Shown: positions 54,207 to 62,401 of the stretch, piece by piece
How the letters are laid out: the number at the start of each line of letters is the position of its first letter
Position numbering within the stretch: position 1 is the stretch's first letter
Assembly (NCBI GenBank): GCA_001660395.1
Contig: LXWE01000002.1
Coordinates: forward strand, 62,001-126,000
DNA length: 64,000 nt
From: Alteromonadaceae bacterium XY-R5
GTDB lineage: Bacteria > Pseudomonadota > Gammaproteobacteria > Enterobacterales > Alteromonadaceae
Direction: 5' to 3'
Program-made: the position numbers and the translations under genes
Notes under the pieces: generated by a model
Seen by the model: only the letters and a program-made list of their open reading frames with translations
Databases searched by the model: none
What the model was told of the DNA's origin: nothing

Positions 54207-55157
54207 TTACCTAGCTGGCGCAACGCCTTCTGAGGTCTGCTCGACTTTTTTGATGCTGCCATCGGCATTGTAATACAGGTAATCAATGGCCATAGAGCGG
54301 CGGAAACTGCCACCTATTTCCGGATACTGCATCATGCCGGTGTGGTAGAAAAAGTAAGTCTTACCTTTGAAATCGACAATGCCCTGGTGAATGGTGTTGC
54401 TGTTGGCGGCACCTTCGGCCAGTAACCCGCGGAAGGTCCAGGGGCCTTCAATGCTGGTGGCGGTGGCATAGGCGGTTTTTTCCGGGAAGCCGGTGGCATA
54501 GCTGAGGTAATACAGATCACCACGTTTATGCACCCAGGGCGCTTCGGTGTAACCTTTGACCTGTGCATCGGGGATGACCTGAATCGGCCCGTCTAACTCA
54601 ATCATGTTGGGTTTTAATTTAGCAAAATAGGCTTTCTGATTGCCCCAAAACAGCCAGGCCTGACCGTCGTCATCTATGTAGGCGGCAGGATCGATATCAT
54701 CCCAGCTGATGTCGGTGGCCTTGGTCATATCATTGGTGATAAGCGCAGAGCCGCGGGCATCTTTAAACGGCCCTTCGGGGGCGTCGGCCACAGCAACGCC
54801 TATGGCTTTGCCATGAATGCTTTTATGATCACTGGTGGTGTACCAGTAATACTTACCGCCTTTTTCAATCACATGCCCGGCCCAGGCCGAACCGGATGAC
54901 CAGCTAAAGTCAGTGGGTTTAAATGGTGAGCCTAACGATGTCCAGTTCACCATATCTTTGGACGAATACAGCAGCCACTCGTGCATGGTGTAGCCCTCGT
55001 CAGGCTTGGCCTGATCGTGTCCCACATAAGCATACACAGTATCACCGACCACGAGGGGCGCAGGATCTGCAGTAAAGGTATCGGTAATCGCAGGGTTGGT
55101 TGCCAACGCCGAAAAACTGGCCGACGCCACAAGTAAGGCTAAGGTCCGCTTCAACAT
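54207..55157 (-). CDS. GH43-family glycoside hydrolase, secreted
   Basis: 316 residues with a signal peptide (MLKRTLALLVASASFSALA). It has the five-bladed beta-propeller of clan GH-F: catalytic base Asp in FTADPAPLV, the pKa-modulating Asp in DISWDDIDPAAYIDDDG, and the acid Glu in GYTEAPWVHKR. GGAGTAAAG precedes the ATG. Family members remove alpha-L-arabinofuranosyl or beta-xylosyl residues from hemicellulose or glycosides. It is a periplasmic or exported single gene. Its location between aromatic catabolic genes suggests deglycosylation of a plant or algal phenolic glycoside, but this is inference. Confidence 0.9.
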   Translation of the reverse strand: MLKRTLALLVASASFSALATNPAITDTFTADPAPLVVGDTVYAYVGHDQAKPDEGYTMHEWLLYSSKDMVNWTSLGSPFKPTDFSWSSGSAWAGHVIEKGGKYYWYTTSDHKSIHGKAIGVAVADAPEGPFKDARGSALITNDMTKATDISWDDIDPAAYIDDDGQAWLFWGNQKAYFAKLKPNMIELDGPIQVIPDAQVKGYTEAPWVHKRGDLYYLSYATGFPEKTAYATATSIEGPWTFRGLLAEGAANSNTIHQGIVDFKGKTYFFYHTGMMQYPEIGGSFRRSMAIDYLYYNADGSIKKVEQTSEGVAPAR

Positions 55158-55350
55158 CTATCTTTACTCCGGGTTAATCAGATAAGAAATACGCTATTAA
55201 CCTTATACTAACAATTTATGGTGTTATTGTAATACTAATTGGTGGTTTTTTGAGGCGGGTCTTCAAGTGTCGGGGTGGACGATGGAGGAAATACAGAGTT
55301 GTAAGGCTATTAATGCCTGCGGTGAACAAGGGGCCGGATTTTACCGAGAT

Positions 55351-55376
55351 AAAAAAGAGCCGCTGAATAGCGGCCC
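55351..55376 (-). terminator. Terminator of the SDR/oxidoreductase operon
   Basis: On the minus strand, GGGCCGCT-ATTC-AGCGGCTC is followed by T6. One G-T pair is present in the stem. It lies just after the SDR stop codon. Confidence 0.85.
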
Positions 55377-55386
55377 GATTGCAGGG

Positions 55387-56136
55387 TTAGAACAGGTGCC
55401 CACCGTCACAGTTGAGGTTCTGACCTGTGATAAAGTTGCAGCTTTCTGAGGTTAAAAACAGCAGGGCACCACAGAGATCTGTGGGCACTTCGGTGCGTTT
55501 AATCAGTTGCTTGCCTTTTACCGCCTCAAACAGTGCCGGCGGCAGGTTCTTTTCTGACTCAGCGGTTTTGGTTAAGCCGGGGGACAGTCCATTGACCATA
55601 ATGCCTTTGTCACTCAGCTCGGCGGCCAAGGCGCGCACCAGGCCGATGCCCGCCATTTTGGTGGTGACGTAAGACAAAAAGCCAGGCATCGGACTGCCCA
55701 CTGTGCTTGAGGTGATCTGTACGATACGGCCATAGCCATGTTTAAGCATGCTAGGGGCCAGGGCTTGTGCCAGCAGCAGCGGTGCTTCGACATTGATGGC
55801 TTCGAATTTGCGAAACTGCGCCAGACTCAGTTCACTTAATGGGATCAGCGGCATAAAGGCAGCGTTATTGACCAGAATATCGCAGCGGCCAAAGTGTGCT
55901 AATACCCGGTTGGCAAAGCCTGTGACCTGTTCGGCATCCGACAAATCGCAAATCTCGCTGTAGGCGCGACGCCCCAGGGCTTCAACCTGGGCCACCACTT
56001 CATCGGCCGGGGCCAGATCGGCAATGGCAATATCACAACCCGCTGCGGCTAAGGCCGGGGCGAAATGACGGCCTAAGCCGCCTGCCGCACCGGTAATGAT
56101 CGCCACGCGACCAGAATGGGTAGGGTAGGCAGCCAT
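55387..56136 (-). CDS. Short-chain dehydrogenase/reductase
   Basis: 249 residues with AGAGGACG before the ATG. Motifs: TGAAGGLGRHFAPALAAAGC near residue 17, NNAA in ILVNNAAFMPL, Ser in QITSSTVGSP, and YVTTK supplying Tyr and Lys. The C-terminus NFITGQNLNCDGGHLF is normal. It starts two bases after the stop codon of the large FAD oxidoreductase, so the two are one operon. It oxidises or reduces an alcohol/ketone of unknown identity. Confidence 0.92.
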   Translation of the reverse strand: MAAYPTHSGRVAIITGAAGGLGRHFAPALAAAGCDIAIADLAPADEVVAQVEALGRRAYSEICDLSDAEQVTGFANRVLAHFGRCDILVNNAAFMPLIPLSELSLAQFRKFEAINVEAPLLLAQALAPSMLKHGYGRIVQITSSTVGSPMPGFLSYVTTKMAGIGLVRALAAELSDKGIMVNGLSPGLTKTAESEKNLPPALFEAVKGKQLIKRTEVPTDLCGALLFLTSESCNFITGQNLNCDGGHLF

Positions 56137-56138
56137 GA

Positions 56139-58001
56139 CTATTCGTCCTCTGATTTACGAAACGGCATAGTGACCATAAAGCCGAGCATTTTCGGATTCA
56201 GCATCTTGATGCCTTTGCGCAGTTCCGCAGGGCTCAGCCTGGCTGTCATCGGCATAGTGCCGAAAGATTTGCCTTTGATCAGCAGGTCGTTACCGCTGCG
56301 TTCAATGGCGCTGACAGACATCAGCTCTTCATTGTCGGCGCTGATAATACGCATGTCTTTCGTGGCTGGGCGCTTCATCGCGGGGGCTGACGTGACCTTG
56401 CCTGTGGCTTTTTGGTTTTCGCCTACCAGGGCATCGAAGTCCATACCCAGATCTTCAAACATTTTCATGGCTGTGGCGCGGCCGGCGCCAAACACACCGC
56501 CACCCGGGTGCATAAAGGGCCCTACCAGATAGAAATTCTCCAGTCCTGGCACCTTGAACTGGCCCAGATCCGGGGTAGGGCGATGGCCCAGCATCTGATA
56601 GAAATAAGGCGCAACACCGTGTAAGTCGCCACGCACCATAGAGTTAGGCGAAGAGCGTTCTAAATCTAAAGGTGAGCAGATCGTACGGGCGATGATGTTA
56701 TCGCTGGTCAGGTTAGAGGCAAATTTGCGGTAGCCTTCGAGGTTAATATCACCTACTTCTTCTTTATATTCATCCCAGCGGGCATGGCCACCTTGTTCCA
56801 GATCATAAGGAGCAAAGCTGATACCGTGCCAGATGCCTTTGCCTGCAGGGGCCCGTGTTGGATCGTTATGGGTTTCATCACCACCGGCCAGCAAGCGGCG
56901 CTCGGTAATACGGCCACGGCGTAACTGATCGAAGTCGTCCAGCATGTCGATTAAACGGTCGCTGGCCATCATTTCCAGCATGGTGGCTTTGGCTACTTCT
57001 TCACCGGCGTAGAAGGTGGCTTTTTCATTCAGATCATAATGGGACACCAGAATACTAAATGGCGCCAGGGCGGTACGTTCGGCGCGTTTTAACACTGGCT
57101 CGTCGATACCCTGAATAAACTGACGTAAACGGTGGGGGTGGATTGCCCCTATGACACCATCTTTGGCACTGAGGATTTCGCCGTCCTGTAGTTCTACGCC
57201 AGAGGTGCGGCCGCCATTGACGATAATGCGTTTGACTTCAGCATTGCAGCGCACTTCGCCGCCATGGTGTTCAATACAGCGCACCAGGGCTTCGCTGAGT
57301 TTACCGCTGCCGCCCACCGGCTGGGACACACCGTATTTATGGATGATGCCAGGCATCAGGGCCAGGCCCATGCCTGTGCCCAGTTCATCGGGCATTTGCA
57401 GGTTTTCGGTGACCAGACGGATCAGGTGGATTTTGATTTTATCGTTTTCAAACCACTCGTTGGCGATGTCTAAGCTGGAACGTTGCATGACATCCAACAT
57501 CACCCGACCTTCGTCTGACTGATCAAGGGTATTGACCAGACCTCCCAGCGGTGGGGGCGGCGAGTAAAGGCCTGAGAGCATCATGGGCACCATGGCCTCA
57601 CTCATTTTCACAAAACGGCGATAGGCCTGGGCATCTTTTGGCGATACTTTGGCAAAGGATTCGCAGGTTTTGTCTAAGTCTTTGTAAGTGAACAGGGTGG
57701 ACTGGTCTGGGAAAATGGTGGCGTGAGGCACTTCGGAATAATTGTATTTAAAGCCGAATTGGCTGAATAAGCCCAGTTCATCATTGGTGATCATGGGGTT
57801 ACCCTGGATCATGATGTGCACGCTGGAATGTTCGTCGTGCCAGAACCCTGGGGTATTCAACTCACGTGTAGAAACGCCGCCACCTGGATAACCTTTTCGT
57901 TCTAATACCAGGACTTTCTTACCCGCTTTGGCAAGGTATGCTGCGGCTACCAGACCATTGTGGCCGGCGCCCATTACCAGGACATCATATTGTTGTGACA
58001 T
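56139..58001 (-). CDS. Phytoene-desaturase-like FAD oxidoreductase
   Basis: 620 residues, longer than typical carotenoid desaturases (about 500). The N-terminal FAD motif YDVLVMGAGHNGLVAAAYLA and VLVLERKGYPGGGVSTREL are typical of the CrtI/NAD(P)-FAD family. The C-terminal signature is FYLVGPFMHPGGGVFGAGRATAMK near residue 505. An extension of about 80 residues follows (from KATGKVTSAP to the end). No other carotenoid gene is present, and the partner is an SDR in a catabolic setting, so it more likely dehydrogenates a ring or side chain of a growth substrate. AGGAAAATCATC precedes the ATG. Confidence 0.87.
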   Translation of the reverse strand: MSQQYDVLVMGAGHNGLVAAAYLAKAGKKVLVLERKGYPGGGVSTRELNTPGFWHDEHSSVHIMIQGNPMITNDELGLFSQFGFKYNYSEVPHATIFPDQSTLFTYKDLDKTCESFAKVSPKDAQAYRRFVKMSEAMVPMMLSGLYSPPPPLGGLVNTLDQSDEGRVMLDVMQRSSLDIANEWFENDKIKIHLIRLVTENLQMPDELGTGMGLALMPGIIHKYGVSQPVGGSGKLSEALVRCIEHHGGEVRCNAEVKRIIVNGGRTSGVELQDGEILSAKDGVIGAIHPHRLRQFIQGIDEPVLKRAERTALAPFSILVSHYDLNEKATFYAGEEVAKATMLEMMASDRLIDMLDDFDQLRRGRITERRLLAGGDETHNDPTRAPAGKGIWHGISFAPYDLEQGGHARWDEYKEEVGDINLEGYRKFASNLTSDNIIARTICSPLDLERSSPNSMVRGDLHGVAPYFYQMLGHRPTPDLGQFKVPGLENFYLVGPFMHPGGGVFGAGRATAMKMFEDLGMDFDALVGENQKATGKVTSAPAMKRPATKDMRIISADNEELMSVSAIERSGNDLLIKGKSFGTMPMTARLSPAELRKGIKMLNPKMLGFMVTMPFRKSEDE

Positions 58002-58328
58002 GATGATTTTCCTATTGCTTTAGGTTGCTGCTCATCACCCCATTGGGCTTTCGCAGAGGCTTGATAATAACGCTGCTATATTCCGGGCTTTACAGGACGC
58101 TTATTGGTTAAGGTCATCAAAAATACGGAATGTTATTTATTTGTTTTTAGGATGTTATCAACCTGGTTGTGGTCGATAAAATCCCTTATTTGAATGAGGA
58201 TTATCGGTAGCGCAAATACTGATATTGCTTGCTATCTGCCGGGTAAATTTGGCTCGCGATGGTGAGCCAAATTCAGGACCCGTAAGACATCTTATGGCAC
58301 TGTTACCAGACGCGATTACCAGAAACGG
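58002..58328. other. Promoter region of the FAD oxidoreductase/SDR operon
   Basis: About 330 bp without a gene. It holds the perfect 10-bp hairpin at 58246-58273, near the end of the next SDR gene, and AT-rich sequence at 58120-58200, where the operon promoter on the minus strand is expected. No box of the TATCC-N7-GGATA type occurs here; AATCC-N13-GGATT is present at about 58171-58193. Confidence 0.5.
58246..58273 (-). terminator. Hairpin after the SDR gene
   Basis: AATTTGGCTC and GAGCCAAATT are perfect 10-bp arms with an 8-nt loop. The T-run on the minus strand is short (TTT), so termination may be partial. Confidence 0.6.
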
Positions 58329-59123
58329 TTACCAGGCGATTGCACCCGCATCGACGGAGAAATCAGCGCCTGTTACATAGGTGGATTCATCCGAGGCCAG
58401 ATATACCGCGCACCAGGCAATATCCGCCGGACGGCCGAGGCGTTTGATCATGTTCTTTGCCATCACATTGTCGATAAAGCCTGGTTCTTCCAACACCGGA
58501 GCGGTCGCGCCTGTGACTGTCATGCCCGGCGAAATGGTATTGGCGCGCAGGCCGAAAGGGCCGCCTTCCATTGCCAGCTGACGGGTCATGGCCAGTACGC
58601 CGCCTTTGCCGGCACAGTGGGCCAGGGCGGCGGAGCCGTTTAGGGCCACATAAGCGTTGGCCGAGGCAAAGTTAACAATAGAACCGGCGCCACTGGCTTT
58701 TAGATAAGGCCAGGCGGCTTTACAGACCAAAAACACCGAGTCGAGTTCGGCGCGCAGGGTCAGTTGCCAGTCGGCATAACTCATGTCTTCAATCCATTTG
58801 AATACTGCGGTCGCAGCGGCATTGACCAGAATATCCAGTTTGCCATGCTGGCTATTAACGGTTGCCAGCATCCGATTGACCTGCTGTTCATCTGTTAAAT
58901 CCACCGGCGCGACCACCTCCAGATGCAGGCCTTCCTGTTTAAGTTCTGCCTGCGTGGCCGCGGCAGCTTCCGCGTTAAGATCGCAGCCAATAACGGTGGC
59001 ACCCTGACGGGCAAACATCATCGCACAGCCTTTACCTATACCGCTGCCCATGCCGGTAACGAGGGCGACTTTGCCAGCCAGACGCTGACCTTGCTGACGA
59101 TCAAAAGGGGTGTCCTGATACAT
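58329..59123 (-). CDS. Short-chain dehydrogenase/reductase under LysR-type boxes
   Basis: 264 residues, AAGGAGAATTATC before the ATG. Motifs: TGMGSGIGKGCAMMFARQGA near residue 20, VNAA in DILVNAAATAVF, and Ser in SIVNFASANAYV; the usual YxxxK position reads HCAGK, so Tyr is replaced by His (LAHCAGKGG). That is unusual, since Tyr is the normal catalytic acid; either a neighbouring residue substitutes or activity is altered. The end YVTGADFSVDAGAIAW is normal. It is a single gene. A TATCC-N7-GGATA box lies about 140 bp upstream. Confidence 0.88.
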   Translation of the reverse strand: MYQDTPFDRQQGQRLAGKVALVTGMGSGIGKGCAMMFARQGATVIGCDLNAEAAAATQAELKQEGLHLEVVAPVDLTDEQQVNRMLATVNSQHGKLDILVNAAATAVFKWIEDMSYADWQLTLRAELDSVFLVCKAAWPYLKASGAGSIVNFASANAYVALNGSAALAHCAGKGGVLAMTRQLAMEGGPFGLRANTISPGMTVTGATAPVLEEPGFIDNVMAKNMIKRLGRPADIAWCAVYLASDESTYVTGADFSVDAGAIAW

Positions 59124-59237
59124 GATAATTCTCCTTTGAGTCTGGCCTAAAACAGCCGCCAGACAAAGCGCAACGCCAAACTGTCGCGCCGTTAATGGGT
59201 GTCAGGGCAGTCTAGTGGGCGCGTTTTAATTGCAAAA

Positions 59238-59252
59238 ATTGGTTGTGCCAAT
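59238..59252. promoter_or_regulatory. Auxiliary inverted repeat ATTGG-N5-CCAAT
   Basis: Five-base arms are exact reverse complements and fit T-N11-A. The centre is 22 bp (about two helical turns) from the centre of the TATCC-N7-GGATA box at 59259-59275, an arrangement seen in LysR-controlled promoters (recognition and activation sites). Confidence 0.45.
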
Positions 59253-59258
59253 GGTCGT

Positions 59259-59275
59259 TATCCAATGTTTGGATA
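59259..59275. promoter_or_regulatory. LysR box TATCC-N7-GGATA, upstream of SDR gene
   Basis: TATCCAATGTTTGGATA contains the canonical T-N11-A core (TCC-N7-GGA). The same pattern occurs twice in the LysR/cupin intergenic region. It lies between the end of the LysR gene and the SDR start on the minus strand. Confidence 0.65.
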
Positions 59276-59289
59276 GGCCATGATGGCGG

Positions 59290-60195
59290 TTAAATCTCGC
59301 TGGAAATATCCAGAATCAGCTGCTTCATCCACTGGGTACCAGGGTCAAGATCCCGGTACTGGTGCCACTGCAGGCCCCATTTCATTCTGGGTAAATCAAT
59401 GGGAATGGGCATGACTTTCAGGGGTAAGAATTCAGCCCATTTGGCGGCAAGTCGCGTATGCATAATGGCAATGCGTTCTGTGCCAACCAGTACTTGTGGC
59501 ACCGAGCTGAAGGAAGTGGTAACGACTTCTACTCTGGCATTGAGGTTTTTCTCAAGCAGCAGGGTTTCTACCAGGCTGGGCATACGCTGGGCCCCGAAGC
59601 GTACAGAGACATGGCCAAGGTTTAAAAAGGTATCTTCCGATAGCGGCTGCTGCAGTGCCGGGTTGTTGATATCGCCAACGCAGACAAAGCCTTCTTCAAA
59701 CAGCACACAACTGGGATGACTTTCAGACAGGGAGTGCTGGGGCAGAAGCAAAAAGTCAATTTTGCCCTTTTCCAAATCTTCCGCCGGGGTGTCGTAAAGC
59801 TGGGTGAATTCAAACTTGATACTCGGTGCAAGCTGATTGGCTTTGCGCAACAGCTCCGGGATCATCACCGCATTAGTGTAATCCGATAGCACGAAGTTAA
59901 AGGTGCGATCTGAGGCTTTGGCATCAAATTCGGGGCGCTTGTCTACCGTGGCCTGAATTTGCAGCAGGATATTATTGACTGGCTTGGCCAGACTTTCCCC
60001 TAGTGGGGTTAATACCATTTTGGCCCCCACACGCACCAGCAAGTCATCGCCAAAATATTCACGCAATCTCGACAGGGCGCCGCTGGTGGCTGGCTGACTT
60101 AAATGTACCTGATTGGCCGCGCGGGTGACGCTCTTTTCTGTAAGCAGCGCATCCAGCACTACCAGTAAATTTAAGTCCAGTCTGTTCAGATGCAT
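59290..60195 (-). CDS. LysR-family regulator (NodD/LinR-like subgroup)
   Basis: 301 residues. The N-terminus LNRLDLNLLVVLDALLTEKS and the HTH VTRAANQVHLSQPATSGALSRLREYFGDDLLVR are typical of the NodD/SyrM/LinR subgroup, whose members often respond to flavonoids or chlorinated and phenolic compounds. The effector domain extends to the C-terminus. It lies between the SDR gene (same strand, downstream) and the divergent cupin gene, and matching boxes flank it on both sides, so it very likely regulates both and itself. Confidence 0.92.
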   Translation of the reverse strand: MHLNRLDLNLLVVLDALLTEKSVTRAANQVHLSQPATSGALSRLREYFGDDLLVRVGAKMVLTPLGESLAKPVNNILLQIQATVDKRPEFDAKASDRTFNFVLSDYTNAVMIPELLRKANQLAPSIKFEFTQLYDTPAEDLEKGKIDFLLLPQHSLSESHPSCVLFEEGFVCVGDINNPALQQPLSEDTFLNLGHVSVRFGAQRMPSLVETLLLEKNLNARVEVVTTSFSSVPQVLVGTERIAIMHTRLAAKWAEFLPLKVMPIPIDLPRMKWGLQWHQYRDLDPGTQWMKQLILDISSEI

Positions 60196-60417
60196 GTTTA
60201 TTTTCTCGCTACATAATTTTTAAGAATAATTAACACTCTGGTGTGAGCTTAGCAATTTAGTTCACCAATACTGCGGCTGATGGTGGGTGTAACTCTCTGT
60301 TTTTAAGTCGAATAGACTGCACCTGTGTGTTCATATTAGTTTATGAATTTAAAGGCTATTTTCTGTTGTTAACGTTCGTTTTTTGGTGATTTGTAAAATA
60401 AGTGTAAATATGAACGT

Positions 60418-60434
60418 TATCCATGACAAGGATA
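60418..60434. promoter_or_regulatory. LysR box TATCC-N7-GGATA in the LysR/cupin region
   Basis: TATCCATGACAAGGATA; the palindrome extends by one base on each side (TTATCC ... GGATAA). Same arms and spacing as the box at 59259-59275. Confidence 0.65.
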
Positions 60435-60448
60435 ATGCTGAATGTTGC

Positions 60449-60465
60449 TATCCGTTTTACGGATG
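60449..60465. promoter_or_regulatory. Third LysR-like box TATCC-N7-GGATG
   Basis: TATCCGTTTTACGGATG differs by one base from the consensus but has a longer inner dyad (ATCCGT/ACGGAT). It is about 95 bp upstream of the cupin start. Confidence 0.6.
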
Positions 60466-60560
60466 GTTTGTATCGTCAGAATAAATGTTACTTTTTTGTT
60501 GCTGAGTCTTAGTCTGATGTTTTGTGATTGTATTTCGCCAACATGAACAGGAAGGAAAAC

Positions 60561-61049
60561 ATGACTAAGAATGTTCGCCGAGTGGTAACAGGCCATGATG
60601 ATGACGGTGTTGCTATTTTCCGCAGCGATGACAGTTTTGAGCCAGAGCTGGTGCCCAGCAAAGATGCGGCCATGGTCACAGTGTGGACCACGGCTACTGT
60701 ACCTGCCGATTTAAACGATGAGACAGATGGACGCGAGCGCCCCACAGGTACCACCCTCAATGGTGGCTCGGTGATCCGGGTATGTGACATGCTTCCGGGG
60801 CAGTCGTCTCCCATGCACCGCACCAAAAGCATAGATTACGGTATTGTGATGGAAGGGGAAATCGAGCTGGAACTGGATAATGGCGTAGTTAAGCGCTTGC
60901 AGGCCGGGGATATTATCGTGCAGCGTGGCACTATCCATTTGTGGCGCAATCCGAGTGCGACACAAATTTGCCGACTGGTGTTTGTGTTGATTGAGGCGCC
61001 GGCTTACCTGCATAACGGTAAACCTCTGGATGAAATGAAGCCTCATTAA
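60561..61049 (+). CDS. Cupin-domain protein
   Basis: 162 residues from the ATG at 60561, chosen for AGGAAGGAAAAC directly upstream. The cupin barrel lies in the second half: SSPMHRTKSIDYGIVMEGEIELEL (motif 1, with one clear His) and LQAGDIIVQRGTIHLWRNPS (motif 2, with His). Only part of the usual metal ligand set is visible, so metal binding is likely but incomplete. Such cupins occur in aromatic pathways as small dioxygenases, isomerases or effector sensors. It is controlled by the divergent LysR protein (inference from the boxes). Confidence 0.85.
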   Translation: MTKNVRRVVTGHDDDGVAIFRSDDSFEPELVPSKDAAMVTVWTTATVPADLNDETDGRERPTGTTLNGGSVIRVCDMLPGQSSPMHRTKSIDYGIVMEGEIELELDNGVVKRLQAGDIIVQRGTIHLWRNPSATQICRLVFVLIEAPAYLHNGKPLDEMKPH

Positions 61050-61245
61050 TTGTGTGTTTGCGGGCGTTGGCTGCCAGGCCAATGCTCTGTCATTCCTTCA
61101 ACTTATTCATTCGCGCACATGAGCCGTGTAGTCGGCTGGTGTCGCAACGCCAATATCCTGATTTTCATCTTATTTTCATATTCACAGCAGATTAAAGCCC
61201 GTAGCATGGCTCAGGTCAATTAGTGTGCATGCTCAAGGAGCGGAT

Positions 61246-62097
61246 GTGAAAAAAGGGTGTTTGATACTGGGCGTTAGCCTGAGCCTGTTGCTGCAATCCT
61301 GCAGTGCGTCGGGACCAGACAACGGCATAAAGGTGATCAGCCGGGTCACATTACCTGCTCAACTGGATGAAAGCTCTGGTTTGTTTTGCCCGGATGCGGG
61401 TGTGCTGTATTCGTTAAATGATTCAGGCAATACGCCTGAGTTATTCAGCCTCAATCCGCAGGGGAATATTGTCAAAGCCGATACCATAACGGCACGCAAT
61501 AAGGATTGGGAATCGGTTACCGGTGATGCGCAGGCCCTGTATATCGGTGATATCGGCAATAACAATGGTAAGCGCAAGACGATTCAGGTTCAGGTATTGG
61601 ATAAAACCAACCTGACAGCGCCTCCATTGCGAAAACTGATCGTGAGTTATCAGGATAATCCCATCGACGAAAACTTCTATTTGGCCCACGATTATGATGC
61701 CGAGGCACTGGTCAGTGCGGGCGAGAAGCTGGTGTTATTTTCAAAAAGCTGGAAGTCGGGCATAGCTCATGTGTATGAGCTGAGTAAAACCCAGCCAAAA
61801 CAAACCGTGGTTGCGGTAGCTCATATCGAGGGGTTGCCCGGAATCGTGACGGGAGGGGACTATGATGCTAAACATGGGGTGTTCATTCTGGTGGGCTATA
61901 AAGTCTCACACTTAATTGGATTAACGCCATTTATCGCTAAAGTTGATCGCCAGTATCGGTTGCTCAGCAGTTATGAGTTAGATGGTTTTGCCCAGGTGGA
62001 AGGTGTGTGTGTGGCGCCGGATAGCCGCATTTGGATCAGTCAGGAGGGTTCATTTTTTCAGGGCCAGAGTTTGGCGAACATCGATTTACCAAACTAA
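61246..62097 (+). CDS. Lipoprotein, predicted beta-propeller (SdiA-regulated/esterase-like)
   Basis: 283 residues from the GTG at 61246, with AAGGAGCGGAT upstream; an earlier GTG at 61225 has no such site. The lipoprotein signal peptide ends at LLLQSC. The body has repeated strand patterns (DESSGLFCPDAGVLYSLNDS, WESVTGDAQALYIGDIGNN, AEALVSAGEKLVLFSKSW, GYKVSHLIGLTPFI) like SdiA-regulated or phytase-like propellers, including the conserved LNDSGN and WE.. GD.. IGDIGNN blocks. Function unknown; it is possibly a periplasmic or outer-membrane partner of the adjacent TonB receptor. Confidence 0.75.
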   Translation: MKKGCLILGVSLSLLLQSCSASGPDNGIKVISRVTLPAQLDESSGLFCPDAGVLYSLNDSGNTPELFSLNPQGNIVKADTITARNKDWESVTGDAQALYIGDIGNNNGKRKTIQVQVLDKTNLTAPPLRKLIVSYQDNPIDENFYLAHDYDAEALVSAGEKLVLFSKSWKSGIAHVYELSKTQPKQTVVAVAHIEGLPGIVTGGDYDAKHGVFILVGYKVSHLIGLTPFIAKVDRQYRLLSSYELDGFAQVEGVCVAPDSRIWISQEGSFFQGQSLANIDLPN

Positions 62098-62401
62098 GGC
62101 GTTTCTCCCTCTCGGCGACAGGCGATATCTGGCGGTAGCCAATGAATTATTGGGGGATTGAATAGCTGGTTGTTTTTACATCTGGTTTACAAATGCCGGG
62201 TATTGAAACAACGGATTTCATTTTGGGTAGCAGGTTCACGTAAATTTTTAAGCTAATGTGACCGGGATGTAATAAATTTGTTTGTTCTTTTCGGTCTGGT
62301 TGGGGGCGTTGTCGGCAGGAAAACACATCCGTGCAAGAGTGTTTACACGGCCAGAGGCAGCAACCCTTCGGGAGTTTTTAGCAGGACACAGAGGAAATAA
62401 C
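62098..62401. promoter_or_regulatory. Upstream region of the second TonB receptor
   Basis: About 300 bp without a gene. CCGTG-N12-CACGG lies at about 62330-62351 and a small CCC/GGG hairpin at about 62367-62377; neither is convincing as a terminator or riboswitch. AGAGGAAATAAC immediately precedes the GTG start of the receptor. Confidence 0.4.

Larger units (their letters stand above)
60196..60560. promoter_or_regulatory. Divergent control region of the LysR and cupin genes
   Basis: About 365 bp, AT-rich, with no gene. It holds two LysR-type boxes (60418-60434 and 60449-60465, centres 31 bp apart, three helical turns) and the separated inverted repeat TAACGTTC (60370-60377) / GAACGTTA (60412-60419). 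Confidence 0.65.

Noticed and set aside
55267-55449. 60-codon ORF upstream of the GH43 gene
   Set aside because: It overlaps the terminator and the end of the SDR gene on the other strand; no support.
56139-58001. Carotenoid biosynthesis
   Set aside because: No crtB, crtE, crtY or other carotenoid gene is nearby; the CrtI-like fold also occurs in catabolic oxidoreductases.
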